Shown piece after piece: positions 6,375 through 12,338 of a stretch of 12,338 bases of DNA. Origin of the DNA: an uncultured Rhodobacter sp. (GTDB taxonomy: Bacteria; Pseudomonadota; Alphaproteobacteria; Rhodobacterales; Rhodobacteraceae). Position numbers and translations under genes: made by a program. The notes below the pieces were generated by a model. That model was not told the DNA's origin. It saw only the letters and a list, made by a program, of their open reading frames with translations, and ran no database searches. The stretch spans positions 1 through 12,338 of the forward strand of contig CALGTJ010000081.1 in the NCBI GenBank assembly GCA_937901435.1, given 5' to 3'. How positions within the stretch are numbered: the first letter of the stretch is position 1; every line of letters starts with the position of its first letter.

Positions 6375-6381
6375 GGCGCAG

Positions 6382-7557
6382 GTGGATACGGGCACGTATA
6401 TCTCGGGCGGCGGTCATGCTGCGCTGATCCTCGGGCTGTTGCTTGGGGGTGTTTTTGGTGCGCCACCACCACCTCCGCCAGAGACGGCGGATGTGTCGAT
6501 CATTACATCTGAACAATTTGCCGCTTTGACCGCTGGCACGCCCATTCCTCAGGTGGCGGTGGATGTGCCGGATCAGATCCTGCCAGAGATCGACCGTGCG
6601 CCGGACCCCGTGACACCGACTGTAGATCCGCAGATTGCGGCGACGGCCCCCACGGCTGAGGCCCCCAATACACCGGATGCTGCACCGCAACCGCCCGAAC
6701 CGCTGGCACCAGAGGCGTCGGTCGTAGATGCGCTGCCGGATCTGGTTGCGCCGACACCGCCCGCGCCCGATGTGCCAAACCTTGCGCCTGTGCAAGACAC
6801 GCCTGCCCCGCTGCAGGCGCCGCGTGTAGCCCCGATCCCTGTGCCCGACAAACCGGTCAGCCCAGAGATCGCAGAGGCGGCGACGCCGCGTGTCTCTCCA
6901 GATGCGGAGACCCCGGTTCAAGCCGAAGAACAGCCAGAGGCCGCGCCCGAACAGGCCACAACAGAGATTGTGACCGAGGCAGAGACCCCCGCAAGTGCGG
7001 CCCCCAGTGCCTCGCCCCGCCCCGTCGCACGTCCGGTTCGTCAGGCTGCGGCAGAGCCCACGCCAGACCCGGCACCAACACCAGAACCAACTCGAGACCC
7101 AACCCCGACTCCTGCGCCCGCGATCAACGATGCTATCGCTGATGCCGTTGCTGCCGCCGTTGCGGGGGCGATCCAGGAAACTGTCACCACCCCGATCCAG
7201 ACACCGGCCCAGACGCCGCGCGGTCCAACGGGTCCGCCCCTGACCAGTGGCGAAAAGGAAGGCCTGCGGGTCGCGGTGCAACAATGCTGGAACACCGGGT
7301 CGTTGTCGTCAGAGGCCTTGCTGGTGACGGTCGTGGTGTCTGTCGAGATGGCAACGGACGGCAAGCCGCAATCCAACTCTATTCAAATGCTGAGTGCTTC
7401 TGGCGGGTCCAACGAGGCTGCAAAACAGGCATTCGAGGCTGCACGGCGCGCGATTATCCGCTGTGGGGCGCGTGGCTATGATTTGCCGAGTGACAAGTAC
7501 GAACAGTGGCGTGACATTGAAATGACGTTTAATCCTGAAAGAATGAGGATCAAATGA
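6382..7557 (+). CDS. tolA: TolA, periplasm-spanning energy transducer
   Basis: TolA links the TolQR motor to Pal and TolB. The 391 residues have three parts. Residues 1-26 form an inner-membrane anchor with S8-xxx-H12, equivalent to the S-x3-H motif that touches TolQR in E. coli. Residues about 27-285 form a long domain very rich in Pro, Ala, Glu and Thr (six prolines at 28-33, [20 protein letters not shown] near 230-250). Residues about 288-391 form a TolA C-terminal domain with the cysteine pair C302 (QQCWNTG) and C361 ([10 protein letters not shown]) and a late [13 protein letters not shown]. The start is GTG at 6382, seven bases after the tolR stop, with GAGG upstream. The stop overlaps tolB. 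The middle domain lacks the Ala/Lys helix of the enteric protein. Confidence 0.93.
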   Translation: MDTGTYISGGGHAALILGLLLGGVFGAPPPPPPETADVSIITSEQFAALTAGTPIPQVAVDVPDQILPEIDRAPDPVTPTVDPQIAATAPTAEAPNTPDAAPQPPEPLAPEASVVDALPDLVAPTPPAPDVPNLAPVQDTPAPLQAPRVAPIPVPDKPVSPEIAEAATPRVSPDAETPVQAEEQPEAAPEQATTEIVTEAETPASAAPSASPRPVARPVRQAAAEPTPDPAPTPEPTRDPTPTPAPAINDAIADAVAAAVAGAIQETVTTPIQTPAQTPRGPTGPPLTSGEKEGLRVAVQQCWNTGSLSSEALLVTVVVSVEMATDGKPQSNSIQMLSASGGSNEAAKQAFEAARRAIIRCGARGYDLPSDKYEQWRDIEMTFNPERMRIK

Positions 7558-8879
7558 CCCGACTTCTAAGCTTTACTCTAATTCTGGCGATTCTGGGGGT
7601 TTCGGCCCCTGTGATGGCGCAGAACGGTCCTCTGCGGATTGAAATCACCGAAGGTGTGATCGAGCCTTTGCCCTTTGCCGCGCCCGCCTTTATCGCAGAA
7701 AATGCGGGGGCGGGGGATATGGCCGCGCAGATCTCGCAATTGATTGCGACAGATCTGGCCAACACTGGACTGTTCCGAGAAATCTCAAGGAATGCGTTCA
7801 TTTCCAACATCACCAGCTTTTCCAGCCCGGTGCAATATTCCGACTGGAAGGCGATCAATGCGCAGGCACTGATCACAGGCGCTGTTGCGGTGACGTCGGA
7901 TGGGCGGGTGACGGTCAAGTTTCGCCTGTTTGACATCTTTTCCGAGGCGCAGTTGGGTGAGGGTCTGCAATTTGCGGGCACGACGGCCAGTTGGCGACGG
8001 ATGGCGCATAAGGTGGCCGATGCAGTCTATTCGCGCATCACTGGCGAAAGCGGATATTTCGACAGTCGCGTGGTCTTTGTGTCAGAGGCTGGCCCCAAGA
8101 ACGCGCGGCTAAAGCGGTTGGCGATCATGGATTATGACGGCGCGAATGTGCAGTTCCTGACCGATAGTTCCGCGCTGGTGCTGGCTCCGCGCTTTTCACC
8201 CACCGGGGATCGCGTGCTGTACACCAGTTATGAAAGCGGCTTTCCGCAAGTCTTTGTTCTGGATGTGGCAAGCGTCGGGCGGCGCGCGCTTTCGACCGGG
8301 GCTGGGACGATGACCTTTGCCCCCCGCTTTGCCCCCGATGGCAATGCGGTGGTCTATTCGATGACACAGGGGGGCAATTCAGATCTGTTCCGGATGCCTG
8401 TGAACGGGAACAACCCTGTCAAGCTGACCGATACGCCGTTTATTGAAACAGCGCCCAGCTTTTCGCCCGATGGCAGCCGGATCGTGTTTGAAAGCGACCG
8501 CTCTGGCACACAGCAGCTCTATGTCATGTCCGCCAATGGCGGCGAGGCGACGCGGATCAGCTTTGGCCCCGGTCGCTATGGCACGCCCGTCTGGTCCCCG
8601 CGTGGCGATCTGATCGCCTTTACCAAGCAGAACAAGGGCCGTTTTCATATCGGTGTGATGCGCGTGGATGGCAGCGAAGAGCGGCTGCTGACGGCCTCTT
8701 TCCTTGATGAGGGGCCGACGTGGTCGCCCAATGGACGGGTGATCATGTTCACACGGGAAAGCCAGGGGGCCACTGGTGCGGCCGCATTATATTCGGTCGA
8801 CATCTCGGGGCGGAACCTGCGCCGGGTGCCGACACAAGGGGCGGCGTCAGACCCCGCTTGGTCGCCGCTGCTGCCCTAA
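7554..8879 (+). CDS. tolB: TolB, periplasmic beta-propeller of the Tol-Pal system
   Basis: TolB is a periplasmic protein that binds Pal and TolA and regulates Pal's mobility. The 441 residues begin with a signal peptide ([22 protein letters not shown], cut before Q23). A N-terminal domain of about 140 residues follows (PAFIAEN...[11 protein letters not shown]). The six-bladed propeller shows repeated blade motifs: [72 protein letters not shown] and the closing DPAWSP at the C-terminus. The ATG at 7554 overlaps the tolA stop in ATGA, with GAGGA upstream. The length and repeat number are normal. Confidence 0.98.
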   Translation: MTRLLSFTLILAILGVSAPVMAQNGPLRIEITEGVIEPLPFAAPAFIAENAGAGDMAAQISQLIATDLANTGLFREISRNAFISNITSFSSPVQYSDWKAINAQALITGAVAVTSDGRVTVKFRLFDIFSEAQLGEGLQFAGTTASWRRMAHKVADAVYSRITGESGYFDSRVVFVSEAGPKNARLKRLAIMDYDGANVQFLTDSSALVLAPRFSPTGDRVLYTSYESGFPQVFVLDVASVGRRALSTGAGTMTFAPRFAPDGNAVVYSMTQGGNSDLFRMPVNGNNPVKLTDTPFIETAPSFSPDGSRIVFESDRSGTQQLYVMSANGGEATRISFGPGRYGTPVWSPRGDLIAFTKQNKGRFHIGVMRVDGSEERLLTASFLDEGPTWSPNGRVIMFTRESQGATGAAALYSVDISGRNLRRVPTQGAASDPAWSPLLP

Positions 8880-8887
8880 GCAATCCG

Positions 8888-8922
8888 TTCCCAAACGCCG
8901 TAGAAACTGTTATTCTGTTTCT
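8888..8922 (+). promoter_or_regulatory. Candidate pal promoter with overlapping inverted repeat
   Basis: TTCCCA (8888-8893) and TATTCT (8911-8916) are spaced 17 bases in the 87-base gap before pal. AGAAAC (8902-8907) and GTTTCT (8917-8922) are a perfect inverted repeat flanking the -10 element. A separate promoter would fit the higher amounts of Pal that are usual relative to other Tol proteins, but both hexamers are only 4/6 matches. Confidence 0.3.
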
Positions 8923-8966
8923 GATCAAGCAACAATGAAGCCACTAACGAAGCCAAAGGCACGAAA

Positions 8967-9482
8967 ATGACCCAAATAACAAAAGCGCTTCTTTTGATAA
9001 CTATCCTTGGCCTCGCGGCCTGTTCCAAGCCTGACCGCTTTGACAACAACAATCGCACGGTCGATCTGAATGCCAACAATGGCCTGATCGACCCTACTGG
9101 CCTCGGTGATCCCAATTCTGTGGGCTATTTCAGCGCCACGATCGGCGATCGCGTGCTGTTTGCCGTGGATCAAAGCACGCTAAGCCCCGAGGCCCGCAAT
9201 ATCCTGTCGGGACAAGTCGATTGGCTTCAGACCAACAGCTCTTACGCGATCCTTGTCGAAGGCCATGCAGACGAACAGGGCACGCGTGAATATAACCTTG
9301 CGCTAAGTGCGAAACGTGCCAGCGCGGTACAGCAATATATGATTTCCCAAGGGGTTCAGGCATCGCGAATCCGCACCGTACCTTATGGTAAGGAACGCCC
9401 GATCGAGGTATGCTCTGACGAGGCCTGCTATGCCAAGAACCGCCGCGCTGTGACCGTGCTGAATACAAGTGGCACCAGCTAG
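8967..9482 (+). CDS. pal: Pal, peptidoglycan-associated outer-membrane lipoprotein
   Basis: Pal tethers the outer membrane to peptidoglycan. The 171-residue precursor has a lipoprotein signal peptide ending in the lipobox L-A-A-C, with C19 as the lipidated residue. S20 at +2 favours outer-membrane sorting. A linker rich in Asn/Asp follows, then an OmpA-like domain (about 58-168). The diaminopimelate-binding stretch EGHADEQGTREYNLALSAKRA (98-118) and the late KNRRAV (157-162) are intact. C149 and C154 are a close cysteine pair that could form a disulfide. The gene lies 87 bases after tolB and 14 bases before cpoB. Confidence 0.98.
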   Translation: MTQITKALLLITILGLAACSKPDRFDNNNRTVDLNANNGLIDPTGLGDPNSVGYFSATIGDRVLFAVDQSTLSPEARNILSGQVDWLQTNSSYAILVEGHADEQGTREYNLALSAKRASAVQQYMISQGVQASRIRTVPYGKERPIEVCSDEACYAKNRRAVTVLNTSGTS

Positions 9483-9496
9483 AAAGACCGGATCTG

Positions 9497-10312
9497 ATGC
9501 GTCGAACTGCCTTTGCAACCCTGATGGCCTTGGCCGTAATGGCCGGGCCGTTGCGCGCCCAAGACCAGACCCTTGCCGATATCCGGCAGGAACTGTCGGT
9601 TTTGTTTGTTGAGGTGCAACGCCTGACGCGAGAGCTCTCTACGACCGGCGGTACGATGGTGACGGTTGGGGGTGATACAATCCAGCGGGTCGATCAGATC
9701 GAGGCGGCGCTTGGGCGGTTGACGGCAAAGACCGAAGAACTGGAGTTTCGGATTAACCAGATCGTCAGCGATGGCACAAATCGGATTGGTGATCTGGAGT
9801 TCCGTCTGTGCGAGCTTGAGACGGGTTGCGATATCGGATCCCTTGGCGATACGCCACGACTGGGGGGCGATACGGGTGGGGTCACTTCGACCTTTGTCGC
9901 GCAGCCGAGCAATGACGAGACACAGCTTGCCATAGGTGAACGGGTGGATTTTGACGCTGCGAGGTCGGCGCTTGACGCCGGTGACTTTCGCCGCGCCGCT
10001 GACCTCTTTGCGACCTTTACCCAGACCTATCCGGGCGGCCCCCTAAGCACCGAGGCACATTATTTGCGCGGCGAGGCGCTTGCGGGGCTGGATGATACGC
10101 CCGGTGCGGCGCGCGCTTTTCTCGCCAGCTTTTCGGGCGACCCAAGAGGGGCCAGAGCGCCGGATGCCTTGCTGGCGCTTGGCGTGTCTCTGGGCCTGCT
10201 TGGGCAAAGAACAGAGGCTTGCGTCACACTTGGCGAAGTACCAGCCCGGTTCCCCGGATCGACACAAGCCTTTGAGGCGCAAGAGGAACAGCGCAGCCTC
10301 GGCTGTTCGTGA
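9497..10312 (+). CDS. cpoB: CpoB (YbgF), periplasmic Tol-Pal coordinator
   Basis: CpoB connects the Tol machinery with peptidoglycan synthesis at division in E. coli. The 271-residue protein has a signal peptide (MRRTAFATLMALAVMAGPLRA, about 1-21). A coiled-coil region follows at about 24-108 (DIRQELSVLFVEVQRLTREL and TIQRVDQIEAALGRLTAKTEE), matching the family's N-terminal trimerisation part. After a Gly-rich linker (112-145), TPR repeats run from about 150, with FDAARSALDAGDFRRAADLFATF and YLRGEALAGLDDTPGAARAF typical. C105/C111 and C242/C270 are possible disulfides. The gene is 14 bases after pal, and its stop overlaps the tilS start. Confidence 0.92.
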   Translation: MRRTAFATLMALAVMAGPLRAQDQTLADIRQELSVLFVEVQRLTRELSTTGGTMVTVGGDTIQRVDQIEAALGRLTAKTEELEFRINQIVSDGTNRIGDLEFRLCELETGCDIGSLGDTPRLGGDTGGVTSTFVAQPSNDETQLAIGERVDFDAARSALDAGDFRRAADLFATFTQTYPGGPLSTEAHYLRGEALAGLDDTPGAARAFLASFSGDPRGARAPDALLALGVSLGLLGQRTEACVTLGEVPARFPGSTQAFEAQEEQRSLGCS

Positions 10313-11574
10313 CGCTGGTTGCGCGCGTTTCGAAGCGGCTTGATGCGCTTTGCGGTCCGGAGCTTTCCAACACCATAGCGATTGCGGTGTCTGGCGGGGG
10401 CGATAGTCTTGCGCTTTTGCATCTTGCGGCGGCTTGGGCGCAAACACGCTCTGTTCGCCTTGTTGCCCTGACCGTCGATCACGGTTTGCGGGCCGAAAGT
10501 GTGCAAGAGGCGGCCTTTGTCGCCCAGAGCGCCGCCAAATTGAAAATGCCCCATCATAGTTTAAAATGGTCTGGCTGGGACCGCCGCGGCAATCTGCAAG
10601 ACATGGCGCGTCAGGCCCGACGTAAGTTGATCGAAGACTGGTCCCGGGCACAGGGTGTTGTGACGGTTTTGACTGGGCATACAGCCGACGATCAGGCCGA
10701 AACCGTCTTGATGCGTCTGGCGCGCGGCTCTGGTGTGGATGGTTTGACGGGGATGGCAGAGACAGTGCAGCACGGAATGCGCTGGGCGCGGCCTCTGCTG
10801 GAGGAGCGTCGCGAGGATCTGCGGAATTATTTGAAGGATCAGGATGTTGAGTGGATCGAGGATCCGTCCAACGAGGATCCCCGCTTTGATCGGGTGCGGG
10901 CCCGTCAGATGTTGGGCAATTTGAACGACCTTGGTCTGTCTGTGGAACGGCTGATCCAAACCGCAGAGCATATGCGCGCGGCGCAACGTAGCCTCTGGCA
11001 GGCAAGCGCCTCTTTTGCCAAGGCCCACGTGGTCGAGGATCGGGGCGATCTTATCTTGTCTACTCGGGTGCTTGACCTAGACCAAGGAGATACGGAACGG
11101 CGCGTTTTTGCTGCGGCTGTCGGATGGGTCTCTGGTGCGGCCAATCGCCCGCGTTTTGCGGCGCTGCAACACAGCGCAGGCGTCCTGCGGCTGGGTCAAA
11201 GAACCACCCTGCAAGGGGTTTTGATGACGCCAGAGGCCGGAAAAATTCGGTTTTCCCGCGAAATTTCAGCAGTTGTTAAGACACAATCCCCTATCGTCGC
11301 CGCCAATGGTGAAACTGTATGGGATGGCCGGTGGAACATTAGGAATAGCGATCAAAGCGACCTTGGCAACGATGTTTGCGTGCGATGCCTTGGTGAAAAC
11401 GGGCTTGCCGCGTGCAAGAATTGGCGAGACTCCGGCATGCCTCGGGCATCGCTGCTGGCGTCGCCTTCTGTTTGGGCGAATGGCACGCTTATAGCGGCGC
11501 CTTTGGCCGAAAACGCGAATGGATGGCGGGCTTTTATTCCGATGAAATTCGCAGACTTGATGTTATCGCATTGA
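10309..11574 (+). CDS. tilS: tRNA(Ile)-lysidine synthetase TilS
   Basis: TilS attaches lysine to C34 of the AUA-reading tRNA-Ile, changing its codon specificity; it is normally essential. The 421 residues have the N-type ATP-pyrophosphatase PP-loop SGGGDSLAL (28-36), the VDHGLR segment (56-61), and the family motif [20 protein letters not shown] (123-142). [15 protein letters not shown] and [19 protein letters not shown] follow. The C-terminal domains are less conserved but the length is full. The start is GTG at 10309, sharing bases with the cpoB stop (GTGA), so translation is probably coupled to cpoB. The TilS-before-FtsH order is common in bacteria. Confidence 0.96.
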   Translation: MTLVARVSKRLDALCGPELSNTIAIAVSGGGDSLALLHLAAAWAQTRSVRLVALTVDHGLRAESVQEAAFVAQSAAKLKMPHHSLKWSGWDRRGNLQDMARQARRKLIEDWSRAQGVVTVLTGHTADDQAETVLMRLARGSGVDGLTGMAETVQHGMRWARPLLEERREDLRNYLKDQDVEWIEDPSNEDPRFDRVRARQMLGNLNDLGLSVERLIQTAEHMRAAQRSLWQASASFAKAHVVEDRGDLILSTRVLDLDQGDTERRVFAAAVGWVSGAANRPRFAALQHSAGVLRLGQRTTLQGVLMTPEAGKIRFSREISAVVKTQSPIVAANGETVWDGRWNIRNSDQSDLGNDVCVRCLGENGLAACKNWRDSGMPRASLLASPSVWANGTLIAAPLAENANGWRAFIPMKFADLMLSH

Positions 11575-11598
11575 ACAAAGTCAAAAGGTCTCTATTTT
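11571..11598 (+). promoter_or_regulatory. Candidate RpoH (heat-shock) or housekeeping promoter of ftsH
   Basis: TTGAAC (11571-11576) overlaps the tilS stop codon. Read as a heat-shock promoter, CTCTAT-TTT (11590-11598) lies 13 bases further, the spacing of sigma-32 promoters, and resembles CCCCATTT. Read as a housekeeping promoter, TATTTT (11593-11598) gives a 16-base spacer. ftsH is a known heat-shock gene in E. coli, so the RpoH reading is plausible but rests on a loose -10. Confidence 0.4.
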
Positions 11599-11656
11599 AA
11601 ATTCATATTCTTACGCTGCACGCCACCGTTTGGCGAGCGAGACAAAGGAGATTGCC

Positions 11657-12338
11657 TTGGGCAACGCCAGAAATATAGCGTTTTGGGTCGTGCTATTCCT
11701 ACTGATCCTCGCGCTCTTTAATTTGTTCAGCGGTGGCCAGTCTACCCTGTCATCCCGCAGCATCAGCTTTTCGGACTTCGTCGAGCGTGTCGATGCAAAT
11801 GAGGTCAGCTCTGCCACCCTTGATGGAGAGCGGATCTTGTTCCGTGGAAGCGATGGGAATGACTATGTCACCATCGCCCCCGCAGGCACGGACGTAACAG
11901 AGAGATTGCTGGACAATAACGTGGCTGTGCGGGCAGAACCGCAAGAGCAGTCCGGGTTTACCACGATCCTGATGACTTTCCTGCCATTCCTGATCCTGAT
12001 CGGTGTCTGGGTTTATTTCATGAACCGGATGCAGGGCGGCGGTCGCGGTGGGGCCATGGGCTTTGGCAAGTCGCGCGCGAAACTGCTGACGGAAAAGACC
12101 GGACGCGTCAGCTTTGACGACGTCGCCGGGATCGACGAGGCAAAGGAAGAACTCGAAGAGATCGTAGAATTCCTGCGTAATCCGCAAAAATTCTCACGCC
12201 TCGGCGGTAAGATCCCAAAGGGCGCTTTGCTGGTGGGCCCCCCCGGTACTGGTAAGACCTTGCTGGCGCGGGCGATTGCTGGTGAGGCAGGTGTGCCCTT
12301 TTTCACCATCTCGGGTTCTGATTTTGTAGAAATGTTCG
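11657..12338 (+). CDS. ftsH: FtsH, ATP-dependent membrane zinc metalloprotease (5' part, cut by window edge)
   Basis: FtsH is an inner-membrane AAA+ protease that degrades misfolded membrane proteins and regulators such as RpoH and LpxC. 227 residues are visible. The first membrane helix is at about 8-25 ([17 protein letters not shown]), and the periplasmic domain (26-100) includes [20 protein letters not shown]. The second helix is at about 102-122 ([20 protein letters not shown]). The AAA+ domain begins [15 protein letters not shown] (152-166), with Walker A GPPGTGKT (194-201). The last residues SGSDFVEMF enter the pore-loop region. The start is TTG at 11657: AAAGGAG lies six bases upstream, no ATG fits, and GNARNIAFW matches the usual alphaproteobacterial N-terminus. 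The Walker B, zinc site and protease domain lie outside the window. Confidence 0.98.
   Translation, partial: MGNARNIAFWVVLFLLILALFNLFSGGQSTLSSRSISFSDFVERVDANEVSSATLDGERILFRGSDGNDYVTIAPAGTDVTERLLDNNVAVRAEPQEQSGFTTILMTFLPFLILIGVWVYFMNRMQGGGRGGAMGFGKSRAKLLTEKTGRVSFDDVAGIDEAKEELEEIVEFLRNPQKFSRLGGKIPKGALLVGPPGTGKTLLARAIAGEAGVPFFTISGSDFVEMF

Noticed and set aside
6328..7284. 318-residue minus-strand open frame opposite tolA
   Set aside because: It is rich in Arg, Gly, Trp and Cys, exactly what the complement of Pro/Ala-rich tolA codons gives; no homology is recognisable.
10043..11005. 320-residue minus-strand open frame opposite cpoB and tilS
   Set aside because: It spans two well-supported plus-strand genes and is low-complexity Arg/Pro/Ser sequence typical of G+C-rich antisense frames.
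1..12338. CRISPR arrays, insertion sequences, prophage genes, tRNA or rRNA
   Set aside because: Read through on both strands; no spaced repeat array, transposase-like protein or tRNA cloverleaf was seen.

Overview
The window reads as a piece of chromosome from an alphaproteobacterium, most likely a member of the Rhodobacteraceae (Roseobacter group). The reasons are the gene order (ruvC-ruvA-ruvB, then ybgC-tolQ-tolR-tolA-tolB-pal-cpoB, then tilS-ftsH), the protein sequences (a proline-rich TolA, a DUF1127 protein, a TTG-started FtsH) and the moderately high G+C with G/C-rich third positions. This assignment rests on recognition, not on a search.

Left end (1-677): the last 15 codons of an unidentified plus-strand gene run into a small membrane-protein gene. 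Its reading frame appears broken by one base near position 103, so it is either a fresh pseudogene or a sequence error. A strong hairpin (402-433) then separates it from a convergent minus-strand gene for a 71-residue DUF1127 (YjiS-like) protein. The 329-base divergent region 678-1006 holds a 10-base direct repeat spaced 22 bases, a 9-base inverted repeat, and a candidate ruvC promoter. That promoter carries a near-perfect alphaproteobacterial LexA box between its -35 and -10 elements.

Middle (1007-4525): ruvC, ruvA and ruvB form a tight unit (4-base overlap, then 3-base gap) encoding the complete Holliday-junction branch-migration and resolution machine with all catalytic residues present. 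They are followed by a 216-residue cytoplasmic protein that I cannot assign. Next comes a small secreted SH3b-domain protein with an octapeptide repeat and its own AT-rich upstream region.

Right (4703-11574): ybgC, tolQ, tolR, tolA, tolB, pal and cpoB encode the Tol-Pal envelope system. This is an inner-membrane motor (TolQR), a periplasm-spanning transducer (TolA), a periplasmic propeller (TolB), the peptidoglycan-binding lipoprotein Pal and the periplasmic coordinator CpoB. Most neighbours are closely spaced or overlapping. The larger gaps before tolQ and before pal each hold a candidate promoter. tilS, for tRNA-Ile lysidine synthetase, starts on a GTG that overlaps the cpoB stop. The window ends inside ftsH, the membrane AAA+ protease. 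Its short upstream gap contains a candidate heat-shock (RpoH-type) promoter overlapping the tilS stop codon.

Overall this is a conserved housekeeping region. I found no CRISPR array, insertion sequence, tRNA or rRNA, and no convincing undescribed multi-gene system. The points most worth a second look are the frameshifted small gene, the putative LexA and RpoH sites, the SH3b gene wedged between the ruv and tol clusters, and the unassigned 216-residue protein.
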